Shown one piece after another: positions 1 to 4,910 of a stretch of DNA of 6,494 bases. Source of the stretch: Pseudomonadota bacterium. Lineage in GTDB: Bacteria; Pseudomonadota; Gammaproteobacteria; Burkholderiales; Burkholderiaceae_B. Where the stretch lies: positions 1 to 6,494 of the forward strand of contig JAEWEH010000411.1 of assembly GCA_023389535.1 (NCBI GenBank). The letters run 5' to 3'. The notes below the pieces were generated by a model. The model was not told the origin of the DNA and ran no database searches. It saw nothing but the letters and a program-made list of their open reading frames with translations. The translations under genes were made by a program, and so were the position numbers. Numbering within the stretch: position 1 is the stretch's first letter; each line of letters opens with the position of its first letter.

Positions 1-160
1 TGCCGGTGAAGCTTTCCAGTTCCTGGATGCGCTTGGACACGGCCGATTGAGTGGTGTGCAGCTTGGCCGCCGCCTTTTCGAAGGTGCCGAGTTCAATGAT
101 CCAGTAGAGCGCTTCAAGCTGCTTCAAGGAAACCACTGGCGTTCCATTCCCTTTTTTCAT
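1..160 (-). CDS. LysR-type transcriptional regulator, N-terminal fragment (3' end outside window)
   Basis: The reverse strand reads 53 codons from an ATG at 158-160 and is cut by the window edge. The peptide begins MKKGNGTPVVSLKQLEALYW, and residues about 11-50 form the winged helix-turn-helix of the LysR family: 'LKQLEAL', then 'FEKAAAKLHTTQSAVSKRIQ' and 'ELE'. The A-A-x-x-L-x-x-T-Q-S-A-V-S core is the recognition helix region. The family binds DNA as tetramers and is controlled by a small-molecule co-inducer in the C-terminal domain, which is not visible here. An in-frame stop lies 18 nt upstream of the ATG, so the start cannot be much earlier. A GTG at codon 9 is an alternative. The Shine-Dalgarno sequence is weak. 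It is transcribed divergently from the aminotransferase/TRAP operon, the usual arrangement for a LysR protein that controls its neighbour; that role is inferred. Confidence 0.9.
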   Translation of the reverse strand, partial: MKKGNGTPVVSLKQLEALYWIIELGTFEKAAAKLHTTQSAVSKRIQELESFTG

Positions 161-178
161 GAATAAAAGTGATGGTTA

Positions 179-184
179 ATTATA
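179..184 (-). promoter_or_regulatory. Predicted -10 box of the LysR-type gene promoter
   Basis: The reverse complement reads TATAAT, a perfect sigma-70 -10 hexamer in a locally AT-rich stretch. The ATG of the regulator begins 18 nt downstream, so the transcript leader would be only about 12 nt. The matching -35 region would lie near 200-208 and is poor (TTCAAG at 15-bp spacing is the best seen). That suggests a weak or activator-dependent promoter. The -35 area abuts the inverted repeat at 207-233, as expected for autoregulation. Confidence 0.55.
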
Positions 185-206
185 ACTATTTATCGCTTTC
201 TTGAAT

Positions 207-233
207 AGACGGGAATACCTAAAATTTCCGTCT
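207..233. promoter_or_regulatory. Inverted repeat, candidate operator between divergent genes
   Basis: Arms AGACGGGAAT (207-216) and ATTTCCGTCT (224-233) are inverted copies matching at 9 of 10 positions, separated by 7 bp (ACCTAAA). The dyad is 27 bp with its centre at 220. It lies between the two divergent gene starts, next to the regulator's -35 region and over the best plus-strand -10 candidate. LysR-type proteins bind dyads in such positions; I do not see the textbook T-N11-A spacing inside this one. Operator function and its binder are inferred. Confidence 0.5.
220..225 (+). promoter_or_regulatory. Possible -10 box for the aminotransferase/TRAP operon
   Basis: TAAAAT matches the sigma-70 -10 consensus at 5 of 6 positions. 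No good -35 hexamer lies 16-18 bp upstream (the region reads TTTCTTG), and the nearby TTGAAT at 201-206 is too close (13-bp spacer). This fits an activator-dependent promoter but is weak on its own. If used, the leader before the ATG at 327 would be about 95 nt. Confidence 0.3.
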
Positions 234-238
234 GGAGA

Positions 239-253
239 CCTGTCCATGACAGG
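239..253. repeat. Perfect short inverted repeat in the operon leader
   Basis: CCTGTC-CAT-GACAGG has 6-bp perfect arms around a 3-bp centre. It could be a protein-binding half-site pair (the shape resembles operators of small dimeric repressors) or, in RNA, a short hairpin just inside the predicted leader. No second regulator gene is visible in the window. Confidence 0.4.
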
Positions 254-254
254 C

Positions 255-282
255 GAGCGTCGTCATGCCGCTGACGGCGATC
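255..282 (+). repeat. Predicted RNA hairpin in the leader of the aminotransferase gene
   Basis: Positions 258-265 pair with 272-279 (8 pairs, one of them T-G) around the 6-nt loop TGCCGC. The stem continues past a G-A mismatch with two further pairs (255-256 with 281-282). No T run follows, so it is not an intrinsic terminator. It ends about 33 nt before the Shine-Dalgarno sequence. No known riboswitch class is recognisable from this short stretch. Confidence 0.35.
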
Positions 283-314
283 CATAGCCGCTCGGACGCC
301 TTGTGCGCCATCAA

Positions 315-320
315 AGGAGG
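315..320 (+). promoter_or_regulatory. Strong Shine-Dalgarno that fixes the aminotransferase start
   Basis: AGGAGG sits 6 nt before the ATG at 327. It decides that start over the in-frame GTG at 303, which would place this ribosome site inside the coding region and add eight residues not seen at the start of the family. Confidence 0.85.
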
Positions 321-326
321 GTAGGA

Positions 327-1532
327 ATGCCGATTCAGCTATCGGAGCGTGTAAACAGCATCAAGCAATCCGCAAGCATTGCCGCAAAGAAACGCGTGAC
401 ACAGTTGCAGGCCGAAGGCCGCGACATCATCGACTTCACGATAGGCGAGCCCGATCTGGATACGCCAGCGCATATCGTCGACGCGGCCATCCAGGCCTTG
501 CGCAGCGGCGACACGCACTACACGGCGACCCCGGGCGTGCCCCGCTTGCGGGCGCTGATCGCGGAGAAACTGACGCACGAAGCCGACAGCGCTTATGAAC
601 CCGACCAGATCGTCGTAGGCAGCGGCGCCAAGCAACTCATATACGAAGCTTTCATGGCCACCCTCAACCCCGGCGACGAAGTCATCGTACCCGCGCCGTA
701 CTGGGTGTCTTATCCGGACATCGTCAAGCTGGCCGAAGGCGTGCCGGTTATTGCAGCCAGCGACGAACGCAGCGCTTTCAAGCTGACACCCCAGGCACTG
801 CAGGCCAGCATCACGCCCCGTAGCCGCTGGCTGATTCTGAACTCACCCGGCAATCCCAGCGGGGCCGTCTACGATGCGCAAGAAATCGCCGCGCTTGCGC
901 AGGTGCTTGCCGCCCATCCGCACATCATGGTGATGACCGACGACATCTACGGCCAGCTGGTCTACGACGCACACCGGCACATCAATATCGTCGCGGCGGC
1001 GCCCGCGCTCAAGGAACGCACCCTGATCATCAACGGGTTCTCCAAGAGCTACGCCATGACGGGCTGGCGCGTCGGCTATGCGGCAGGCCCCGCGCTGCTC
1101 GTCAATGCCATCGCCAAGCTCATCGGCCAAAGCACCACCTGCGTCTCATCCATCAGCCAGGCCGGCGCCATCGCCGCGCTCAGCGGAGACCATGGCTTCA
1201 TCGAAGAGACGCGCACCCTGTACAAAGAACGGCGGGACCTCATGCACAGCATCATTGCGTCCATACCGGGCGTTGAATGCGTGCTGCCGCAGGGGGCTTT
1301 CTACCTATTTCCCAAAGTGCAGGGCCTGATGGGCAAACGCACGCCCCAAGGCGCCGTCATAAGCAGCGATGGGGATCTTGTCATGTATCTGCTCGATGCG
1401 GCCGGCGCCGCCGTCATGGACGGCGCGTCTTACGGCCTGTCGCCCTATCTTCGCCTGTCGTATGCCACATCGCTGCAGGCGATCGAACAGGGATGCCTGC
1501 GCATCAAGCAGGCATGCGGGCAGCTGGAATAA
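327..1532 (+). CDS. PLP-dependent aminotransferase, class I (AspB-type)
   Basis: This 401-residue cytoplasmic enzyme of the fold-type I aminotransferase family moves an amino group between an amino acid and a 2-oxo acid. The length is typical of AspB-like enzymes. Visible in order are IGEPDLDTP (about 40-48); the phosphate-binding loop GSGAK (98-102); a ring-stacking Tyr125 in PYW; SPGNPSG with Asn176; DDIYGQL with Asp205 and Tyr208, which contact the pyridine nitrogen and O3'; SKSYAMTGWRVGY with Lys240 as the Schiff-base lysine; and YLRLSYATS with Arg376, which binds the substrate carboxylate. Every catalytic position is filled. The start is ATG 327 behind AGGAGG. Only 62 nt separate it from dctP with no terminator, so the two are probably one operon. 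The family covers aspartate, aromatic and other amino acids, so the real donor is unknown; a link to the imported TRAP substrate is inferred. Confidence 0.93.
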   Translation: MPIQLSERVNSIKQSASIAAKKRVTQLQAEGRDIIDFTIGEPDLDTPAHIVDAAIQALRSGDTHYTATPGVPRLRALIAEKLTHEADSAYEPDQIVVGSGAKQLIYEAFMATLNPGDEVIVPAPYWVSYPDIVKLAEGVPVIAASDERSAFKLTPQALQASITPRSRWLILNSPGNPSGAVYDAQEIAALAQVLAAHPHIMVMTDDIYGQLVYDAHRHINIVAAAPALKERTLIINGFSKSYAMTGWRVGYAAGPALLVNAIAKLIGQSTTCVSSISQAGAIAALSGDHGFIEETRTLYKERRDLMHSIIASIPGVECVLPQGAFYLFPKVQGLMGKRTPQGAVISSDGDLVMYLLDAAGAAVMDGASYGLSPYLRLSYATSLQAIEQGCLRIKQACGQLE

Positions 1533-1533
1533 G

Positions 1534-1590
1534 ATGAACGACCATAGCAACCGCTTGCGCCAATCCTGGCCATATCTATCAGGGAGATAG
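1534..1590 (+). other. 18-codon mini-ORF between aminotransferase and dctP
   Basis: One base after the aminotransferase TAA, an ATG opens an 18-codon frame (MNDHSNRLRQSWPYLSGR). It ends in TAG at 1588-1590, 4 nt before the dctP ATG and overlapping its ribosome-binding region. It has no clear Shine-Dalgarno of its own and resembles no family I know. It may be chance, or it may couple translation of the two genes by reinitiation. Confidence 0.2.
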
Positions 1591-1594
1591 ACCT

Positions 1595-2581
1595 ATGAAA
1601 CTGCTACAGATCAAGAACATGATCATCGCCGCGGCGCTGGGCCTTGCCGCGTCTACATCGGCCCAGGCGAAGACCAGCTGGGATTTGCCGCTGGTCTGGC
1701 CCGACAGCAACTATATCGTCACAGACGTCGGCCGCTTCGCCGAAGAGGTCAAGCAGGCCACCAACGGCGAAGTGCAGATCAACTTGCACCCCTCGGGTTC
1801 CCTGGGCTTCAAAGGACCCGAGATGCTCGCCACGGTACGCGATGGCCTGGTGCCCATCGGCGACATGCTGCTCAATCAGCAAGTGGGCGAGAATCCCTTG
1901 CTGGGGCTCGAATCCCTGCCCTTCATGATCAAGGATTTCCAAGGGCTGCAGGACTTTGGCAAAGCCTATATGCCGCTGCTGGATGAAATTTATCAAGCCA
2001 ATAACCAGAAGATCCTGTTCCGGATCCCTTGGCCGCAACAGCAGATATATACCAAAAAGGAAATCAGAACCCTGGAAGACCTGCAGGGCCTAAAGATACG
2101 CAGCTATGATCGCTCGTCCACCGAGATATTCGCCGCCCTCGGCATGACGCCCGTCCAGTTGCCCTGGGGCGACGTCGTGCCTGCGCTGGCAGCCGGCACC
2201 ATAGACGCGGTGGCGACGTCCTCGCCCTCCGCCGTGGATGGTTCTTTCTGGGAACTGCTGAAGTACGGCTACCCCACCCGCCAGACCTGGAACACCGATG
2301 TCGTCAGCGTGAATCTGGACGCCTGGAATGAGCTGAGCAAAGAACACCAGGCCGCCATCGTGAAGATCGCCCAAAAGCTCGAACCCGAGTTCTGGGCTTC
2401 CGCGCAAGAAAATGACAAGCAGAAAATGGAACAACTGGCGCAGCATGGCATGACCAACGGCGATCTGGGCGACGAACTGCACAAGCAACTGAGTGACAAA
2501 GCGGCCCCCATACGCGAAAAAGCGGTCAAAAGCATGGGCACAAAAGCGCAAGCAGTGGTCGACGACTACCAGAAGCAATAG
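1595..2581 (+). CDS. dctP: TRAP transporter periplasmic solute-binding protein (DctP family)
   Basis: This 328-residue protein is the receptor of a tripartite ATP-independent periplasmic transporter. It captures an organic acid in the periplasm and hands it to the DctQM membrane pair encoded next. A Sec signal peptide is clear: KIK-type basic start, a hydrophobic stretch at about 9-22, and cleavage after AQA at residue 25. The mature part has the DctP pattern: GEVQINLHPSGSLG followed by PEMLATVRDG, then LQGLKIRS with Arg169 at the position of the conserved arginine that binds the ligand carboxylate, then LGMTPVQLPWGDV and ALAAGTIDA. Aromatic residues are frequent near the ligand-facing segments (Trp146, Tyr152, Trp191, Trp219, Trp232). 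Trp191 and the Asp193 that replaces the commoner Glu differ from classic C4-dicarboxylate receptors, so the ligand is not predicted. AGGGAGA lies 7 nt before the ATG. dctQ follows after 27 nt. Confidence 0.93.
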   Translation: MKLLQIKNMIIAAALGLAASTSAQAKTSWDLPLVWPDSNYIVTDVGRFAEEVKQATNGEVQINLHPSGSLGFKGPEMLATVRDGLVPIGDMLLNQQVGENPLLGLESLPFMIKDFQGLQDFGKAYMPLLDEIYQANNQKILFRIPWPQQQIYTKKEIRTLEDLQGLKIRSYDRSSTEIFAALGMTPVQLPWGDVVPALAAGTIDAVATSSPSAVDGSFWELLKYGYPTRQTWNTDVVSVNLDAWNELSKEHQAAIVKIAQKLEPEFWASAQENDKQKMEQLAQHGMTNGDLGDELHKQLSDKAAPIREKAVKSMGTKAQAVVDDYQKQ

Positions 2582-2608
2582 GGACATGCCAAAGACTGGA
2601 ATAGCGCA

Positions 2609-3121
2609 ATGAACACCTTACTTTACTTCTCGGACCGCTTGTCCCGTTTCCTGGCTTATCTGTCCGGCGCCTTGATCTTTGTGATCGCGGCGCTGCAAAT
2701 CAGCGAAATCCTTAGCAGGAACCTGTTCAATACCAGCCTGAGCATCGTATGGGAGGTGGCGGCGTACCTGCACATCGCCGCCATATTCCTTGCCGCGGCT
2801 TTTACCTTGCGCAGCGGCGGCCACATCCGCGTCACGCTCTTCCAGTCTTTGCATCCCCGTGCTTTTGAGGTCGTCGGTACCTTCGTCGGGCTGGCGATTT
2901 CCGTATTCCTGAGCTATGCACTGGTGAAATTCGCCTGGAACTATGGCATGACCGGGCGCACCTCCGGCACCACGAACGACATACCGCTGGTGTACCCGGC
3001 GGCGGTCGTGGCGTTCGGCTCGGTCATGCTCTCGATACAGTTGGCGCTGCGATTATGTCAGGCCACGCTGGGCCGCGCCGTCGAGATCGAAGACCACGCC
3101 GTATCCCTATCCGCCGACTAA
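2609..3121 (+). CDS. dctQ: TRAP transporter small membrane subunit (DctQ family)
   Basis: The 170-residue inner-membrane protein has four predicted membrane helices at about 14-36, 44-66, 85-107 and 126-150, the standard DctQ plan. The diagnostic motif LRSGGHIRVTLF (67-78) follows helix 2. It partners with DctM to form the sodium- or proton-coupled permease, and it contributes the small domain that helps dock the receptor. The gene lies between dctP (27 nt upstream) and dctM (16 nt downstream). Its Shine-Dalgarno is modest (TGGA, about 8 nt before the ATG), so expression probably relies on the shared operon transcript. Sequence conservation in this subunit is low across the family; the call rests on topology, the motif and position, and is secure. 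Confidence 0.92.
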   Translation: MNTLLYFSDRLSRFLAYLSGALIFVIAALQISEILSRNLFNTSLSIVWEVAAYLHIAAIFLAAAFTLRSGGHIRVTLFQSLHPRAFEVVGTFVGLAISVFLSYALVKFAWNYGMTGRTSGTTNDIPLVYPAAVVAFGSVMLSIQLALRLCQATLGRAVEIEDHAVSLSAD

Positions 3122-3137
3122 TCACTGCGCTATCAAT

Positions 3138-4424
3138 ATGCCTATCATTTCCACCATCTTATTACTGTTTGCCCTGTTGGGCGCCGGCGCGTGGGTCGGC
3201 CTGAGCCTGATGGGTGTAGGTATCGGCAATCTGTATATTTTCCGGTCGATGCCGGTGGACAAGCTGTTGGCCCAATCGGTGTGGAATGCGCTGTCGTCCA
3301 CCGAACTGGTCGCGCTGCCGCTCTTCATCCTGATGGCCGAGCTGCTGTACCGCTCCAAATTCACCCGCAATCTGTTTTCTTCTCTGGAACCCTGGGTGCG
3401 CAACCTGCCCGGCGGCCTGCTGCATACCAATGTGCTGGGCTGCACCTTCTTCGCGCTGATATCGGGTTCTTCGGCGGCCACCACTTCAGCTGTCGGACGC
3501 ATCACTCTTCCGGAACTCGAAAAACGCGGCTATAGCCGTTCGGTGGCGATGGGCTCGCTGGGTGGTGCGGGTACGCTGGGCTTTCTGATTCCCCCCAGCA
3601 TCATACTTATCATCTATGGCGTCCTGACGCAGACCTCGATACTCAAGCTGTTTGCCGCCGGCATTCTGCCCGGGCTCTTTCTTGCCCTTTGCTTCATGGG
3701 CTATCTGGCCATACGTTCACTCTTTCTGCCCGATATCCAACGGCCGGAAGGTTCGGGCGACAGCATCTGGCGCGAACGCATGCGAGGCCTGCCTTCGCTG
3801 CTCCCTTTTCTGGTGCTGATGGCCGTGCTGCTCGGGTCCATGTACGCCGGCTGGGCCAGCCCTTCAGAAGCCGCTTCAGTCGCGGTGGGCGCCACCTGCG
3901 CCATCATGCTGGCGGAACGCTCGCTGAACTGGCGCGTCATCAAAGAGGCCTGCATGGGTTGTGCGCGCACAGTCAGCATGCTGGGCTTGATTATCGGCGC
4001 GGCCAGTTTCCTGTCCGTGTCCATGGGCTTTCTGGGTTTGCCGCAGGCTATTGCCGGCAAAATCAACGCAATGCAGCTTGGCCCTCTGGAGCTCGTGGCG
4101 CTGCTGTTGATCGTATATATCGTGCTGGGCATGTTTCTGGAAGGCATGTCCATGCTGGTGATGACGCTACCCATTGTCGTCCCGCTGATCACCGCTGCGG
4201 GCTACGACAAAATATGGTTCGGCATCTTCCTGGTGCTGGTCATCGAGATGGCACAGATCACACCACCCGTCGGCATGAATTTATTCGTGATCCAGGGTTT
4301 GACGCGGGAAAAGATATCGACCATCGCGATCTCGGTGCTGCCCTTTTTCCTGATCATGTTGGCCTTCGTATTCCTGATGGCCTTGTTCCCTGAAGCCATC
4401 GCCTGGCTGCCCGCGACCCTGTAG
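3138..4424 (+). CDS. dctM: TRAP transporter large permease subunit (DctM family)
   Basis: The 428-residue inner-membrane transport subunit has the usual DctM length and is hydrophobic throughout, with about a dozen membrane segments. It shows two inverted halves, each with a hairpin: SGSSAATTSAVG (109-120), followed by LGFLIPPSIILIIYG with IPPS at 151-154; and GMFLEGMSMLVMTLPIVVP (from 331), followed by ITPPVGMNLFVIQG (from 374). These Pro-Pro and Ser/Gly-rich stretches form the sodium and substrate sites in characterised homologues such as the sialic-acid transporter. It moves the solute delivered by DctP into the cytoplasm using an ion gradient. No clear Shine-Dalgarno precedes the ATG, and no other start codon is in frame over the preceding 45 nt. 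Translation may therefore be coupled to dctQ, whose stop is 16 nt upstream. Confidence 0.96.
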   Translation: MPIISTILLLFALLGAGAWVGLSLMGVGIGNLYIFRSMPVDKLLAQSVWNALSSTELVALPLFILMAELLYRSKFTRNLFSSLEPWVRNLPGGLLHTNVLGCTFFALISGSSAATTSAVGRITLPELEKRGYSRSVAMGSLGGAGTLGFLIPPSIILIIYGVLTQTSILKLFAAGILPGLFLALCFMGYLAIRSLFLPDIQRPEGSGDSIWRERMRGLPSLLPFLVLMAVLLGSMYAGWASPSEAASVAVGATCAIMLAERSLNWRVIKEACMGCARTVSMLGLIIGAASFLSVSMGFLGLPQAIAGKINAMQLGPLELVALLLIVYIVLGMFLEGMSMLVMTLPIVVPLITAAGYDKIWFGIFLVLVIEMAQITPPVGMNLFVIQGLTREKISTIAISVLPFFLIMLAFVFLMALFPEAIAWLPATL

Positions 4425-4433
4425 CCGGCCAGC

Positions 4434-4463
4434 GCCAGACAGCGGGTGGGACCGCTGTCTGGC
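4434..4463. terminator. Strong hairpin between convergent genes, probable two-way terminator
   Basis: GCCAGACAGCGG (4434-4445) and CCGCTGTCTGGC (4452-4463) form a perfect 12-bp GC-rich stem around a 6-nt loop. It lies 9 nt after the dctM stop and 7 nt after the Rid gene stop on the other strand. Neither side carries a T run, so it is not a classic intrinsic terminator. It could stop both transcripts with help from Rho, or protect both 3' ends from exonucleases. Confidence 0.7.
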
Positions 4464-4470
4464 TATCGGG

Positions 4471-4896
4471 CTATTCCGCGCCGACGGACGCGACCAGCGC
4501 GATTTCCACCGGGGCGTTGCCGGGCAGGGATTGGACGCCGATGGCGGCCCGGCTGCCTATGCCGGGCTGGCCCAAGGTGTCGTATAGATAGCCCGACGCG
4601 AAATCCGCGATTTTCGCGTGCGCTTCAAACGGCTCTTGCGCCGCGACATATACTGTCATGTTAATGATTCTGGCGATGCGCTCGCCCGCGGCCAGCACAT
4701 CCCGCGCAGCCCGTAGCGCGTTGGCCGCCGCCAGTTCCACGGCAGGCCTGTAAGTATCCAAAGGCTCATCCGCCCTGACTTTGCCCTGGAGGATCAGCAC
4801 ACCATCCTCGCGCGGGGTCATGCCGGCGGTAAATACGAGATTGCCATCGCGGGTGGCAGGCAGGTAGCGCCCTTGCGGTTTGGGTGATTGCGGCAT
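4471..4896 (-). CDS. RidA/YjgF superfamily protein (enamine/imine deaminase-like)
   Basis: The 141-residue cytoplasmic protein is expected to be trimeric. Characterised RidA hydrolyses reactive 2-aminoacrylate-type enamines released by PLP enzymes. The signature runs GRYLPATRDGNLVFTAGMTP, NMTVYVA (79-84) and GSRAAIGVQSLPGNAPVEI. Arg116 and Glu131, 15 residues apart, match Arg105 and Glu120 of enteric RidA. Positions equivalent to Ser30 and Cys107 appear to be Ala24 and Ala118. The long N-terminus and the 'SRAAIGVxSLPxNAPVE' style place it in a side branch near the YjgF_like_1 group rather than true RidA, so activity is uncertain. ATG 4896 is preferred because AAGGGG lies 6 nt before it; a TTG at 4926 would overlap the aminotransferase. 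It starts 10 nt after the aminotransferase stop, so the two genes are probably co-translated. Confidence 0.88.
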   Translation of the reverse strand: MPQSPKPQGRYLPATRDGNLVFTAGMTPREDGVLILQGKVRADEPLDTYRPAVELAAANALRAARDVLAAGERIARIINMTVYVAAQEPFEAHAKIADFASGYLYDTLGQPGIGSRAAIGVQSLPGNAPVEIALVASVGAE

Positions 4897-4910
4897 AAGG
4901 GGCCCCTTAT
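4895..4910 (-). repeat. 16-bp perfect palindrome over stop, Shine-Dalgarno and start codon
   Basis: ATAAGGGGCCCCTTAT is self-complementary over all 16 bases. On the minus strand it contains the aminotransferase TAA (4907-4909), the AAGGGG ribosome site of the Rid gene and the first two bases of its ATG. In RNA it can fold as a 6-bp stem with a GGCC loop, which would hide the ribosome site and start codon until ribosomes finishing the upstream gene open it. Confidence 0.6.

Noticed and set aside
303..326. GTG start adding eight residues to the first aminotransferase
   Set aside because: AGGAGG at 315-320 is ideally spaced for ATG 327 and would lie inside the coding region if GTG 303 were used; the added residues do not match the family N-terminus.
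1533..1594. Terminator or promoter between the aminotransferase and dctP
   Set aside because: No hairpin with a T run and no paired -35/-10 elements were found; continuous transcription is the simpler reading.
2090..2587. 165-residue minus-strand open frame opposite dctP
   Set aside because: It has low-complexity, His/Arg/Gly-rich translation typical of an antisense shadow, and no ribosome site or family motif was seen.
3689..4393. 234-residue open frame on the plus strand inside dctM
   Set aside because: It is a shadow in another frame of a gene whose whole length shows clear DctM motifs; the translation has no recognisable fold or membrane pattern.
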